64,000 bases of DNA from Pochonia chlamydosporia 170 (Eukaryota > Ascomycota > Sordariomycetes > Hypocreales > Clavicipitaceae): NCBI RefSeq assembly GCF_001653235.2, contig NC_035792.1, forward strand, positions 1,922,001 to 1,986,000, read 5' to 3'. This document shows positions 25,259 through 37,400 of the stretch, in pieces; positions within the stretch are counted from its first letter, which is position 1; the number at the start of each line of letters is the position of its first letter. The notes under the pieces are model-generated. The model saw only the letters and a program-made list of their open reading frames with translations. It was not told where the DNA came from and did not search any database. The position numbers were made by a program, and so were the translations under genes.

Positions 25259-27140
25259 AAGTCCAGCTTGAACGGGCCGGCGGCCATGCTGGGTCCAAAA
25301 TTGAAGTGGTTGCAGGGACCCACATGCACTTTGCGCACCTCAGGTTGTGACTTGCCATTCTTTGGATTTTGACATGGGATTGTTGACGAAACAAAAAAAA
25401 AAAAAAAAAAAAATTAACGAGGAAACAAGGCCGAGCGCAATGGGGGGGAGGAATATTTTCTGACGACTGCGTATGCATATAATATACCAAGTAGATAAAT
25501 ACGACCGCACATTTACCCTCATAGATGATTTTGGATACGTATCTCAGCGTATTTTCTGTCCAAACTCATTCTTTCTGTTTTGACATGTACAAGTGCATCC
25601 ACTTTGGATTGATCCTTCAATGTTGGACCCACTCAAATTGTGGTTGCCCGGTTCTCCTGTGCGACGACGTGGGCCAAAAATCTCAAAGTTCAAACCAGCA
25701 TTGGGGCAACACTATCTGCAGTACTCCGTACAGACAAGCCGTGGCATTTTCCCTCCCACTCTCTTGTTCTGGTGTTGTCCTGCACAATAACTTCTCCGTC
25801 ACTGTTCATTTCGACAGCCTGGCCACGGGACTAGCTTAGGGCGAGTGGGCCAGCTTAGTATGAATAATTGACTCTTGTTCGGTTTTGGTCGTCAAAAGTG
25901 TGACACGTCACTAGGCTGCCAGAGTGAGTGACTGAGGTGCCCAGTGCCAACATGAAGCGACATGGTCAAAAGAGTACGGAGTTAAGATAACAGTGAATCA
26001 TCCATCAGCTTTGGCCTGGTCACCCTGTGCAACATGAAGGGCAGTGCAGTGCCTGGCCGTCTTGGGCGTTGAGTAATATGCATGCATTGTAGTTTTTGGT
26101 CACAGACAGGTTAATTAGCCGCATGGGTACAGACTATTCACATGACAAGAAGGACGGCTTATTGGTAATTTTGTCGTAAGTTGGGCATGAGCATGTCCAA
26201 GGACTTGGCTGGCTGTATGGAGTAGTCATTACCAATTCGAATGGTCTTTTCCGTTCAATCCATTTTCTCGTCTGTTCAAGTAACCTTGGTGCCTGGCAAA
26301 CTTCTACACCAGTCTTTGTGCTCTTTGTTTGAAAATAGACACAGTGCAGTCTGGTCAAGAAGAAGACATGACCCAAAAGAGTGGGAAGCGTAAAGAGTAC
26401 TCCGTACTATAGAATTCTTTATTTTTTTTTCCCACACTCCGCACAAACGCTTGGGCCAAAAATAGACAAGAACCAGTTGACCGTTTATATTCAGTCATCC
26501 ACTGACTGCTCCTCCTGGATCTTCTTGAAACACATTGAACCAGACTTGACACCTTTTTTTTTATTTGACCAGTTGACCCTTTTCGTCGTCTCACTACTGC
26601 ATAACATTGTTGCTTGCTTGCTTGCTTGCCTGCGTCGCAAAAGTGGATCAGACTCGGCGGCCTTGCGTTTTTCCCGGTTTGGTGGCGCGGGAGTGAACAA
26701 ACATTGAACATTTCTGCTGGGCTGGGACAACTTGACACAAGGGTATGGTTTGCTGTGACGGTGTGCATATTGTGAGCGTTTGGTAAGGATGCACTGTATT
26801 GACTGCAAGATTCGAATATAAATCACAGTGCGAAATGTTATTGTTACAGTACAGGGGAGCGTGGCGCCACAAGGTTGTACCCCGGTGCGGACTGGTCAAA
26901 TGCTGAGGTGCCTATTTGTGCATCAAATGCCTTGACTATGGACGTAGTGCGGTCTGGTATCAATGGATACTGGATACTTTATGTACCCATATCCACTGTA
27001 AGTGCTGGAGTTGGGCGTCTTGGCGGGGAGCGACAGTGAGAGTCCGGCTGTGGAAGGCCGCCAGGCTACTGCACCGGACCCAAGACAGACAGACATGGAC
27101 AGACGGGCCAGTTGACTAGACATCAGTCAGTGACGGACTG

Positions 27141-27169
27141 ACCAGACACCAGACACCAGACTCCAGACG
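27141..27169. repeat. CCAGACA/CCAGACT short tandem repeat
   Basis: Four CCAGAC cores in 29 bp, about 0.7 kb before the eIF4G start codon. The same hexamer recurs in other long intergenic regions of the window. Confidence 0.8.
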
Positions 27170-27230
27170 CTAGCCTGCCACAGCATAGCAAAGCCAGAGT
27201 GGCCCCGGCTCCTTCCCCTTCCCGCCCCAG

Positions 27231-27253
27231 TCGCTCACTCGCTCACTCGCTCA
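27231..27253. repeat. CTCGCTCA microsatellite in the eIF4G promoter
   Basis: Nearly three units of TCGCTCAC, pyrimidine-rich on the coding strand, about 640 bp before the eIF4G ATG. Confidence 0.8.
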
Positions 27254-27893
27254 TATCGTAATCATAATAATCCTGCTGCCCAAAATTTTCTTTGCAGAAC
27301 TCCTCCTAAACCCTCACCACTCCAACCAAAACACCACGGTCAGGTCTAGGTGGATATTTTTCCTCACCAGACCCTTTCCCCCTCTCCCCTCCATCGGCAT
27401 TGGGTTCTTCTTCTGTGTCTGTAGTACCAGAAGACTAATATCTCCTTTGCTCGTCGTCTAGGAATCCGTCCTCGCCTTCGATCGTAGCCCTCGTCTCCCG
27501 ACGCCTACGGTCCACGCCTGGTCGCTTTTTTTTCCCGCTCCTTGACCCTTTTTTCTGCCTCTGGCCTGCTTCGAGATCCCCTTCTTCTCCAAGCCGCCAT
27601 CGAGTGCCCGACGCTTATTTTAATCCTTTTTCGCGTGTATTTACTTCGCGAGCAGTTCTTTTTCTTCTTCTTTCCCTGCAAACTTAGTTTTTGCTGTTCG
27701 GAAAGTTGTGTCCTGCCAGGTCCGCACCCGAGAGCGACAAAATCGAGACTCCATAAAAAAGTTTCTCGACAACCACCCGCCCTCTTAATTTCGGCATCCC
27801 ATCCCTCATCACCGCAGAAAAGCTTCCTCGCCAAGCTCTTCGCCGTGCGCCTTCTTTCTTCTGCGACTCGACGACAAAATATCTCCTCCCCTT

Positions 27894-30800
27894 ATGACGT
27901 CGCCTGCGAATCAGCAGAACCCGATCCCGGCGCCAAACTCCTCCGCGACCACGGCAACTTCTTATGCCTCCGCTGCAGGTGCGCCTAAGAAAGCTTCTCA
28001 GCCGCCCCTAGTCGCGACCGGTTCCCAACCTCCTGTCGTGGTTGGTTCTGCTTCTGCCTCTTCGGCGCAGAATGCGAACACCTCCTCGCCATCTCCTGTG
28101 AACGGCAAACCAGCCGTCGCCCCTGTTGTCCCTGCTGTTGCCCGAGGTAGCTCTACCAACGGCTCCGGCGCGGACCACTCGAGAAAAAGCTCTGTCACCA
28201 TGGCTGCCAACGGCCCCAATACCTTTGCTGCCAATGGTGGCGCCAAATCTGGCATTCAGTTTGGCTTCGATTCGCCTGCCATGGCTCACAGTACTCCCCA
28301 GACCGGCAGCGCTGCTCCTATCCCAATTCCTGGAGCCGGGAACCAGCGAGTGCCATCTCCTGCCCACTCTCCCTCTCCGATTCCTCAACCTTCTGCCAGC
28401 GGCGGTCGACCTCCTTCCGGGCTCGCAGCCAGTGGCCAGATGACATTTGGAAGTCTCAGTAGCGATGGCGAGGTGAGAATAACAACGTGCCCTATCCCCT
28501 CCCCTAAAGAAAGTATTGAGTTCTGAACAAACTCTCCAAATGCATCATTGCGTTTACTTAACCTTAAAATGCGCATAAAATTTACTTTTCAACGCTAGCT
28601 GCCCTTTCCTCCCTTCTCTCTGCTAAACCTTGCCGTTTGTCACATGCATATATATATATGGTTGGACTGCAGCACTAATGTTGAATTTTTTCACAGCGCC
28701 ACATGAGGCAAGGTTCTGTTCCCCCTAACCCAAACGCAATGGCATCACAACCTGGCGCCCATTACCGACGCGAGTCGAGCCACTCTGTTCAGGGTGAAAA
28801 CAGAGGAAATTTCCCTCCCCAGGGTGGGCGCGGTCGAGGATTCAACCCACACAACAACCAGTATAACGGTCAAATGGGATATCCGCCAAACAACCAGTTT
28901 AGAAACGGACCTGGTCAAGGTCGTGGCATGCCTCCGTCATTCCAGCCGCAACCACGAAACATGCCGTATCCCAACTCCCCGGGGCCGGCTCGAAGCCCTG
29001 CGCTCGTCCCATCGATGCCGAATACTCCAAACATGCCCCCTGCGACAATGCAGCCAAATATGACCATGGGCACACCGCCTCAATACCACTATCCGCCGCC
29101 TATGGCACCTCAGCATCAACAAGTACAGCCTCCCTTTTCTGACATTTGTGATAAGTTGCATTTCAAGTCTTTTAAAAAGGGCAAAGCACGCCGAGACAAC
29201 GCCAAGTCCCTGCAGTCAGGGCGTCAGTTGGATTCTATACGCGAGCTACGCGGGAGCGACCCTAGCCAGCCTCAACGTCGTTACTCTCAAAGGCCTGAGC
29301 AACAGTGGCGCGACCATGATGGCGGTAGCAGTCGACGTATGGTGTCCAGTGGCGACGTTAGGTCGGCCGCGCCATGCTCCTTTCAACAACAGCATAACCC
29401 CCATCACTTTCACCATGCTGTTCCTCCTCACCCTCCTCACCCTCTCCCTCCTGCCCCTGCTCCTTTTCCCAAATTTACACCCCATGAATTCTCTTCAGTT
29501 GACCTTTCTCCGGAGAGTGGCGGGTTTGAACTCTGGCTAACCATGAAACAACATCAGAACTTTGGCTACCCTCCTCCTCAGCAGATGGAGCAATATCCTC
29601 GAGTGCCCATGCCCTACGGCTATAGCAATGTCCCTCCGTACATGCCTCCACCCCAAACTAACTCTGCAGGATATAACCAGCAGTTTGCCCCCCCTTATGC
29701 TCACCAACAGAGCCACAGCATGTCTCGGAGCCCGTCACAACCCGAGCGACCTTCCAGCGCTAACCAGCTGAGCCAACCGCTTGTTGTAGGCTCGTCACAG
29801 CCCCCGAACGCTCCAGGGAAATCTGCACCCAACAACTTTGTCAAGCCCAGGAAGAGCGCGGCCATTCAGATCAAGAACGCAGCTGGTGAAGTGGTGGATA
29901 CGTCCACTTTCAAGCAGCCTTCCTCCCCTGCGCCCTCCGGCCAGCAGTCAAAGACCCCTCCAGTTGTTGCTTCCACCCCTACACCTCCTCCCAAGTCTTC
30001 TACTCCTGCCCATGGTCGCTCTGAGAGCACCGCCGCGCCAAAGACGGCCAAGGAGATTCAGGATGAGCTGAAGGAGAAGATTAAACAGGCTACACAGGGA
30101 GCGGTTTCTGCCGAAAGCAAGCCCAAGGAACAGACCTCTTCAAAGGACAAAGGCCCCACTGACGTTTCCGCTGAGAAGAACACTCCTGCTGCTACTGCCA
30201 AAACCGAAGCTCCCAAGGAAGCCGTCAAGGTTGAGGAGTCCAATAATGGTGGAGAGGAGAAGGAGTCGGCCGCACCCGCCACTGACAGCGCGGAACCCGA
30301 GGAGGACGAGATGGAGCGCATGATTCGGGAAATGGAAGAGGCTGATGCCAAACGCGAGAAAGAGGAGGAGGAGCATCGCAAGCGGGTTGAGGCCGAAAAG
30401 GCTGAACAGAAGAAGAAGGACGAAGAGAACCGCAAGACCAATGCTGCTGATGCAGACCGCAAACTGCGAGAGCAGGAACGCGAGATGGAGAGACTGGAGG
30501 AAGAAAAGGAACGTCGACAAAAGGATGCTGAATCCTCCGGCAAGACGATGTCCGTTGCAGAAGCCCTTGCCGCAGCTCGCACTGGCAAGGAAAGCGACGC
30601 TACCAACGTTGATTCCGTCACCGACAAGCTATCCGGCATGAAGATTGCCGAGGAAAAGACTGCTGGCGATGCTTCAGGCCAGAAGCGCGGAGCCAAGCCT
30701 GCTGCTCTCAACCTCACTCCACTCAACACCAAGCCTGTCGACCCCCCTCAGCCCAGCGCAGCTCTTCAGTCTCTCAAGTCCGCTCGGTTCTTGCAGGTCA

Positions 30801-32808
30801 TGGACCAGGATATCTACCCGACTGGCATCAGCTCCCCGAACCCTGCCGTGAACGCTGCCGTCGCCAAGAAGGGCAAGAGCTTCAAGTATGACGCCGCTTT
30901 CTTGCTTCAGTTCCAAAAGGTCTTCACCGAGCAGCCATCGCTCGAATTCCACCAGCAGGTCAAGTCTCTCATTGGAGATGGTGACCGTTCAGCCCGCGCG
31001 CAGACGCCTAGGCAGCCATCCAACCGCGGCGGTAATACCTTCTCCATGGGGACGTTTAACGCTCCTCCCGGCCGTACCCTGCCGCCAGGCACTTCCTCTG
31101 AGCAGCGCATGGCCATGTCCAGCGGCACTATGCCTCGACCGCCTGTGGGATCCATTGGATCTTTCCGTGGCCCTGGCGGTGCTTTCCCAGGAACCGCCAT
31201 GTCTCGTACCTCCTCTCAGTCCAGAGCCGGCGCCCCCAACTCGCCAAGCGGCCGCCAATCTAGCCGCTCTACCCGTGGCAGCCGGCGTGATTTCAATGCC
31301 AAGGAGGCTCAGGCTGCTAAGACCATGCCTCTAACCGCTGGTCAGGAGATCAAACCAATTGCCATCACATCCAACGGCTGGAAGCCAACCAGCGTTGGTA
31401 ACAAGGGTGCTGCTGCTGCTGCTGGTGCTGCGCCCACATCTGCTCCGGGTTATCTGGACCCTGAAATGGTACAGAGAAAGGTCAAGGCTGCTCTCAACAA
31501 GATGACCCCAGAAAAGTTTGACAGAATTGCCGACCAGATTCTCACCATTGCAGGACAGTCCAAGGACGAGTCTGACGGCCGTACACTCCGTCAAGTCATC
31601 CAGCTTACCTTTGAGAAGGCCACTGATGAGGCTCACTGGGCTTCCATGTATGCCAAGTTCTGCAAGCGCATGCTTGAGAACATGAGCCCCGACGTTCATG
31701 ATGAGCGTATCAAGGATAAGAATGGCAACGTTGTGAGTGGCGGCAATCTGTTCAGAAAGTATCTCCTCAACCGATGCCAGGAAGACTTTGAGCGTGGCTG
31801 GACCTCCAATTTACCTCAACCTAAGGAAGAAGAGGGTGCCGAGGACGGATCCAAGAAGACTCTTGGCGACGCAGCCATGCTGTCCGATGAATACTACCTA
31901 GCTGCCGCCGCCAAGCGACGTGGTCTTGGTCTCGTTCAGTTCATCGGTGAGCTTTACAAGCTGGGTATGTTGACTGAGCGTATCATGCACGAATGTGTTC
32001 ACAAGCTCGTTGACTACAAGGGTGTCCCTGACGAGGCGGAAATTGAATCGCTCAGCAAACTGTTGCGAACTATCGGTGCCAACTTGGATGCCACTGAGAA
32101 GGGCCGTCCTATGATGGATGCCTATTTCCAGCGAATCCAGAGCATGGCAGACCTCCCAGAGCTGCAGAGCAGAATGAGGTTCATGCTCATGGATGTCATT
32201 GATTTGCGAAGAGCCAACTGGGTCTCCAAGGAAGCCAACAAGGGACCCAAGACACTCGACGAAGTCCGCGCCGAGGCCGAAGCTCAAGCTGCCAAGGCTC
32301 AAGAATCCTCCAGAACAAACACCCGTGGCGGCCCTGGTCGTCCTGCCATTGGTCGTGGTGACGCCCGCAACTTCTCTGGCGGTTATGCCCAGCAAACCAG
32401 CAACCAGGTCGGCATGGACGACCTGCGACGTCTCAAGGGTTCTGCCAGCCGAACCTCGAGCCAAAATGTTACCCTTGGCCCGACCTCTATGTTCTCGTCT
32501 CGCAGCAACAGTGGTAGACGTCTTGGACCAGGAGGCTCACTGGGTCGCCCTGGCGAAGACTCTGGAGCCTCGTCCCGTACTGGGACTCCTCCGACCCGCG
32601 ATAGCACTTCAAACACGAATACATTTAGGTAAGAAACGACACACGTTTTTTATTTGCCTCGTCACAAATCGTAAGTCCATTCTAACCTGATGATAGCCTT
32701 CTCGCAAACATGGTGGATGCTGAACATCCCGCCTCACCTCCATCCGCAGGACCCTCTCCCGCTTTGGCCAAGGCTGTCCTCGACAGCGATAAGAAGGAGA
32801 GCGAGTAA
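27894..32808 (+). CDS. TIF4631: Translation initiation factor eIF4G
   Basis: Outer model: join(27894..28472, 28697..32628, 32697..32808), 1540 aa. If the candidate intron 29123-29557 is also removed the product is 1395 aa, which I favour. eIF4G is the cytosolic scaffold joining cap-bound eIF4E, eIF4A and the 43S complex. The N-terminal half is Ser/Ala/Pro/Gln-rich with RGG-like patches. A Lys/Glu-rich charged region (about 30290-30530) follows. The eIF4E-binding motif YDAAFLL (YxxxxL-phi) is at 30887-30907. The MIF4G domain runs about 31465-32220 (VQRKVKAALNKMTPEKFDRI, then RCQEDFERGW). An Arg/Gly/Ser-rich tail follows. The last intron (32629-32696) is required to reach the family-like ending SLLANM...KKESE; ignoring it truncates the protein at 32632. 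The first intron is 224 nt. The leader is pyrimidine-rich. Confidence 0.95.
29123..29557 (+). other. Candidate 435-nt stop-free intron inside eIF4G
   Basis: Donor GTACAG at 29123 and acceptor ATCAG at 29557 with GGCTAACC about 20 nt upstream and a long CCTCCTCACC pyrimidine tract before it. The length is 145 codons exactly and contains no stop. The encoded residues (Lys/Arg/Cys-rich, then HPPHPLPP) differ from the Pro/Gln/Tyr-rich sequence on both sides, which joins smoothly as HQQ-NFGYPPPQQ if spliced. Confidence 0.65.
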
Positions 32809-34491
32809 AAAAGAAAAACTAATCAGTGTCATCTATATTTTTCTCTCTCGGTGTCTTGCATTTCGGGTGATAGACTTGGCGGGTCCTGTTTTCTTGCATT
32901 TACAGGCTTCTTATATTTGTTCATTTTTCATTGTGCGTTCTTGTTTGAGAAGAATCAAAAGTTGCGCACCGCATTTTTTTGAAACCACGATACCTTCACC
33001 CATAGACTAGTTGAGATCAGACAGGGGAAGAAGGCTCCCGCCAGACAGAAAAGGGGGAGGGAGAAGGCGGGAAAAGGGGTGACAGAACAGGCAGAGAGCA
33101 GTTCTGCGCCAAAATGCATCACTTGTGCATTTTTTTTTTTGCTTTTTCCCCCATCACGGTGTCGGATTGTTTTAATCCCGCCTTTTTTTTTTCCATTTTA
33201 GTTTTGCTTGTCCCTCGGATCTGTTATCATGCTTTTATAATTCTTGTCGAGGGACGCGAATACCACGACGCATGGTAGATTAAGGAAAGGCCTTTGTCGA
33301 CGCTGTCCAGGTAGCTCACGCTGGGTTGGATGAAGAACAGAGTCGAGCCTATTGACGGAGGAGATCATGGACCAACGACGGAGATGACAGAAGTTGGAGA
33401 TCGCGATGGCAAAAAAGGTGGCTGAGACTTGTTCTTTTTATTTATTCATTTTTTTTACACACGAGGTGATATGCCCGGGCAGGTTCTCAACTTCGCCACG
33501 ACACCAGCGCAGTTGAATCCCCGGGCGACCTTTGGAAATTTCGATTCCAAGAAAGGTCAAGGAGGAGGGCTCAAACCATGGAGTCCGCAATGGAGGCTAC
33601 GTCGTATTGCTTTCTCTTTTTGGGAGACGCTGGAGCACATCATCATGTTTTTTTTTTCGCTCCTTGTTACTGAGTAGACGCAGATTGGGGAACGATGAGG
33701 AGGAAGTCGGTCGCCAACGATAACTCTATTGTCGAACCTTGCTGTTCTACTCAGGCCTCTGTAGCTTGCTTGCCTTGCTGAGGACCAGCGCGAGAATGGA
33801 CGGACGCTTTTTTTGTTGGGCTTCATTGGTTGTGCTGTTTTATTGTACATCATCTAATTTATGGAGCAATTGGGGCTGATTTCATCAGTTGACGGAAATA
33901 CATACTTGTTCAAAAACGGATCCGTGTTTATGTGCCTGATGTTTGATGTGTCTGCCGTCCTTCCTGTCTGACTGTGAATCACTACTCGTAAGGATTTTAT
34001 TGCAAATAGTGCATTATCCATGATTAGGGCGAATAGCTGTTTGGGTGTGTGTAGTCGAGTAGTCCAGCCATGTTGTCACGAAGAAGGAAACTGTGAGGCA
34101 GATGCCGTCATTGCAACTGAACAAGAACAAGAACTGTTGAAATCGACGTAGTTAGCAGTCCGTTTCAAGACCAGAACATTCTGCTAAGATTTGGAGTGCA
34201 TAGATTCAAGATTGAGCTACATATTGTATTATATAATGGCTCTAACATGCTCCCCAGCCACTACTATCGACGCTCAACAAAATATACAATGCCCAAAACG
34301 CCCGCTTCCCATGTCCCAGTCCCATTACAACCTATTCCTGAATGTCATACACGCGACTTGTTAAATTAACAAAGCTAGGCCATTCAAACGCCTTCATGAT
34401 ACGTACAAATGCTGCTTGCATACCCATACCCATACCCATATCCAGTAGCGACATGCCGGCAACACACTTCAAACATCGTTTTGTGATGCTC
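32809..34491. other. 3' flanks between convergent eIF4G and Pol alpha genes
   Basis: Contains several short T tracts (about 33130, 33184, 33452, 33650) and no coding-like frame. It should hold both 3' UTRs. The 1.7-kb length is unusual for convergent genes here. Confidence 0.5.
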
Positions 34492-37400
34492 TCATGCCGC
34501 GGCAAGTAGCTTGTTAAATCCCAGCTTGGCAAAGAGCGTGTCCATGGCCACCCATTGCCGGCCGCACTTCTCAAGGTACCTGTCAATGACGCCCTTGATC
34601 GTGCCAAACCTGACGCGGTTGTGTTCTGCAAGCGCCAAGATTGTATCACGATCCTGCCTCGTGAGAGTGGAGCTGTTGGCATCGTTGGCCCTGACGCGGG
34701 CCTTTTCTACGTCCCAGAGACTGGCAAAGTATACAAGCTGGTTGTAAATTGCCCTTTCCGTGTACTCGTATCGCATACGTCCCAGGCAATCACGAGCAAG
34801 TCCCTTCGGGCCCAAGCAACGAGAACCGTAGACGCTCATTTGACGAGTGCGGTTGCCGCACTGGGAGTCGTCACAGACAAGCCAACCCTCGTAGTAGCGG
34901 GATGTTTGGTTGCGAATGGCGTGCTCGACCTGGGCTACAATGGACAATGTTGGGATGACAGTGCCACAGCCACCGCAGAGCACACCGTTTGCTGATACTC
35001 TCTCAGGAGTAGTAACCAAGCCTTCAAAGGTGGAACTGGCCTTGCACTTGCGGCATCGGAGAGAAAGCCTTGTACAGTCACCAAACCGTACCTCATCAGG
35101 AATTTGTGATTCTAGAGGGTGAATCTCTAGGTCATCGTTGGAACTGTTCTGCTGCGTTTGGTTTGAACTGTACCGCCGGATATCCAAGCCGAGTTGTTCA
35201 GCCAACTGTGATGTCGAGGTACCAATAATGTTTGCGCAAAGTCGTTCCACTGGAGGGAAGATCTGTTTTCCCAAGTACCATTCGACATCTGGCACCAGAG
35301 TTGAATCTGTCTTGAGGTCTGCAGGTGCATACGCACGCTTAGGGGCCGGCTCAGAGCTCTTGCCATCGCCAGTAATAATGTACGATACGACGTCGCCCTT
35401 GCGCACCGTTTTCCCTCTTGCTATGTCACGCAGGGCAACCTGTACTTGTGGCATAGAATCGGCATTGGGGTACTCCTTGGGACCCTTGCCCAATTGCGTG
35501 TAGATGATGTACTTGGCGACGGGAATGCTCTGTTCTCTCATTTTGGATGCGATGTCACGAAGATACTCGTGAATCCGTGCGATGGCAACTTCAGCATCGT
35601 CGCCTGAAAGAATTTCGTCCAAAAGATGTTTTGAAATCTCCTTGGAAAGAGCGCAATACTCTCGGCGCCTCATATCCAGGCCCTTGACTTCCATCTTCTC
35701 AACAAACTTGCCATCCTTTTCAATGAGGTTGATAGCTGCGTACTTCTTCTTTGCTTGAAGGAGAATTCGTCGGAAAACGTTATCAATATCAATCTCAAGT
35801 AGCCTGTATTGGTCATTGACGGCTTTCTTGAACTCGTTGCCCACCCTGAAAGCATCTGCAACGCTGTCTACATTGGCATTGATCATGACGGAGTCGGTAT
35901 CGCCGTAGATTACCTGAAGAGACTTGCTCTCTGCAAGCTCTTTGGTGCTTCGAAGAATCTCACGACCCTTGAAGGTCGTAAGAACAGCCAGGGGTCGGGC
36001 ATAGAATCGGGACTTGGTATAACCCAGGCATCCATACATGGAGTTGGCTGTGAGCTTCAAGGCAAGCTGCTTGATGTCCCAAGTGGCGAGCTGCTCTGTG
36101 GTTGCATTCTTGTCTTTCATAAGTGCTTTCACCTGGCGACGGCGTCCGACCAAAGTTGCAATCAGCCTTGGTAAAATACCCTGGTCTTGGTCCGTAGGCA
36201 CTTCTGGAACAGCATCCTCGTCCTCCGTCTATTTCATATCTGTTAGTCAAACCCGAAACCAAAAGGTAGAGAACAAGGAATGAATGCGAGAGCCTTACTG
36301 AAGCGGTTCTATCCACTGTCGTGAAGCAAATGTTGAACTCTTGGATAATGGATGGGTACAGGGAGTTGAAATCCATCACAAGGACGAACTTGTCATACAA
36401 ACCCTTCTCGGGCTCAAAGACCAGACCACCCTTGTACTTATCCTTCTTCTTCCCTTCGCCACCTTCTTCTTCGTGCTTCTCGTCTTCCAATCTTTGGCGG
36501 CCACGGAACGACTGCTTGTCTGGGCAAATATATTTGTTGCGGTGGAACTCATGGAGCAAAATGTACTCATTACGCTCGGCTCGGGTACCGGTCAGGGTTC
36601 GAGCCCACGAGTTACCAGCAAGATTGGTCAAGACTTTCGTCAAGGGGAGCAATTGAACACTCAGCGCCAAGGCCGCAATGAAGTGCGTGTCGGCTTCCAT
36701 GTGGGTAATATAGTCCATGAGGCCTTGTTTTTCCTTTGCCCAGCTGCTCAATGCTGCCTCATTATCAACATCTCGCCGGCGATTATCTCCAGAAAGATAC
36801 AAGCTACACATTTCAGTCAAGCTCCAGTTCTGACACTTGTACATAGCCGATTTTCCTGCGTCGTTGGCGAGATCGCACAACAATCGGCCAGCAATAACCT
36901 GGCGCTCAGCAAATACATTGCCACCAACTTTTCCGATGGATGCAGGCCATTGAGTGCGTCGGAAACGGCCAAGTCTGGACCACTGGTGGATTTTTTTCTC
37001 ATGAAGACGATTCAGGAGTACGCTATAGTCCACACCTTCGAACTGGTGCCCGAGAATGACATCTGGGTCTGCCACATCAATCTGGGCTAAAAAGAAGGCC
37101 AAAATGTCCGCCTCCTGCTTCTTCAAGACGATGAGACCCCTCTGTCGCTGCCTGACTAGTTGATCAAACCCAAGGGGAAAGCCTTGTCCGTGTGGGCGAA
37201 TGACGGTGAATGTTCTGCAGGGCAGCTTTTCTGCCGGGGTAGTGTCACTGAGTGAGACTTTGTCATATATTCTTGCACTAATGGCCAGAATCTCTTGTTT
37301 GTTCTCCTTCGCGTTGAATGCAGTTCTTAAAGAAACACTCATGAGTGTCAGTGGAGGTGCATCGAGATTGTCAGACTCGCTGATGGTCGACACCATATTG

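Larger units (their letters stand above)
23321..27893. other. 4.6-kb intergenic region upstream of eIF4G
   Basis: No recognised gene. It contains homopolymers (T21 at 24693-24713, A21 at 25393-25413), GGGAGTCA tandem copies (25223-25258), a TGCT run (26611-26633), CCAGACA repeats (27141-27169) and CTCGCTCA repeats (27231-27253). Two TACTCCGTA motifs occur (25722-25730, 26398-26406). From 27200 on the + strand is strongly pyrimidine-rich, marking the eIF4G promoter and leader. Some frames exceed 100 codons but look non-coding. A long non-coding transcript cannot be excluded. Confidence 0.5.

Noticed and set aside
32629..32632. eIF4G stop at 32632 as the true end
   Set aside because: A GTAAGA donor lies at 32629, and splicing to 32697 gives a family-like C-terminus; the apparent stop is intronic.
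36181..36201. Separate short polymerase gene starting at 36201
   Set aside because: The apparent start there is GTG inside POL1 exon 5; the frame joins upstream by a 70-nt intron into one 1465-aa protein.
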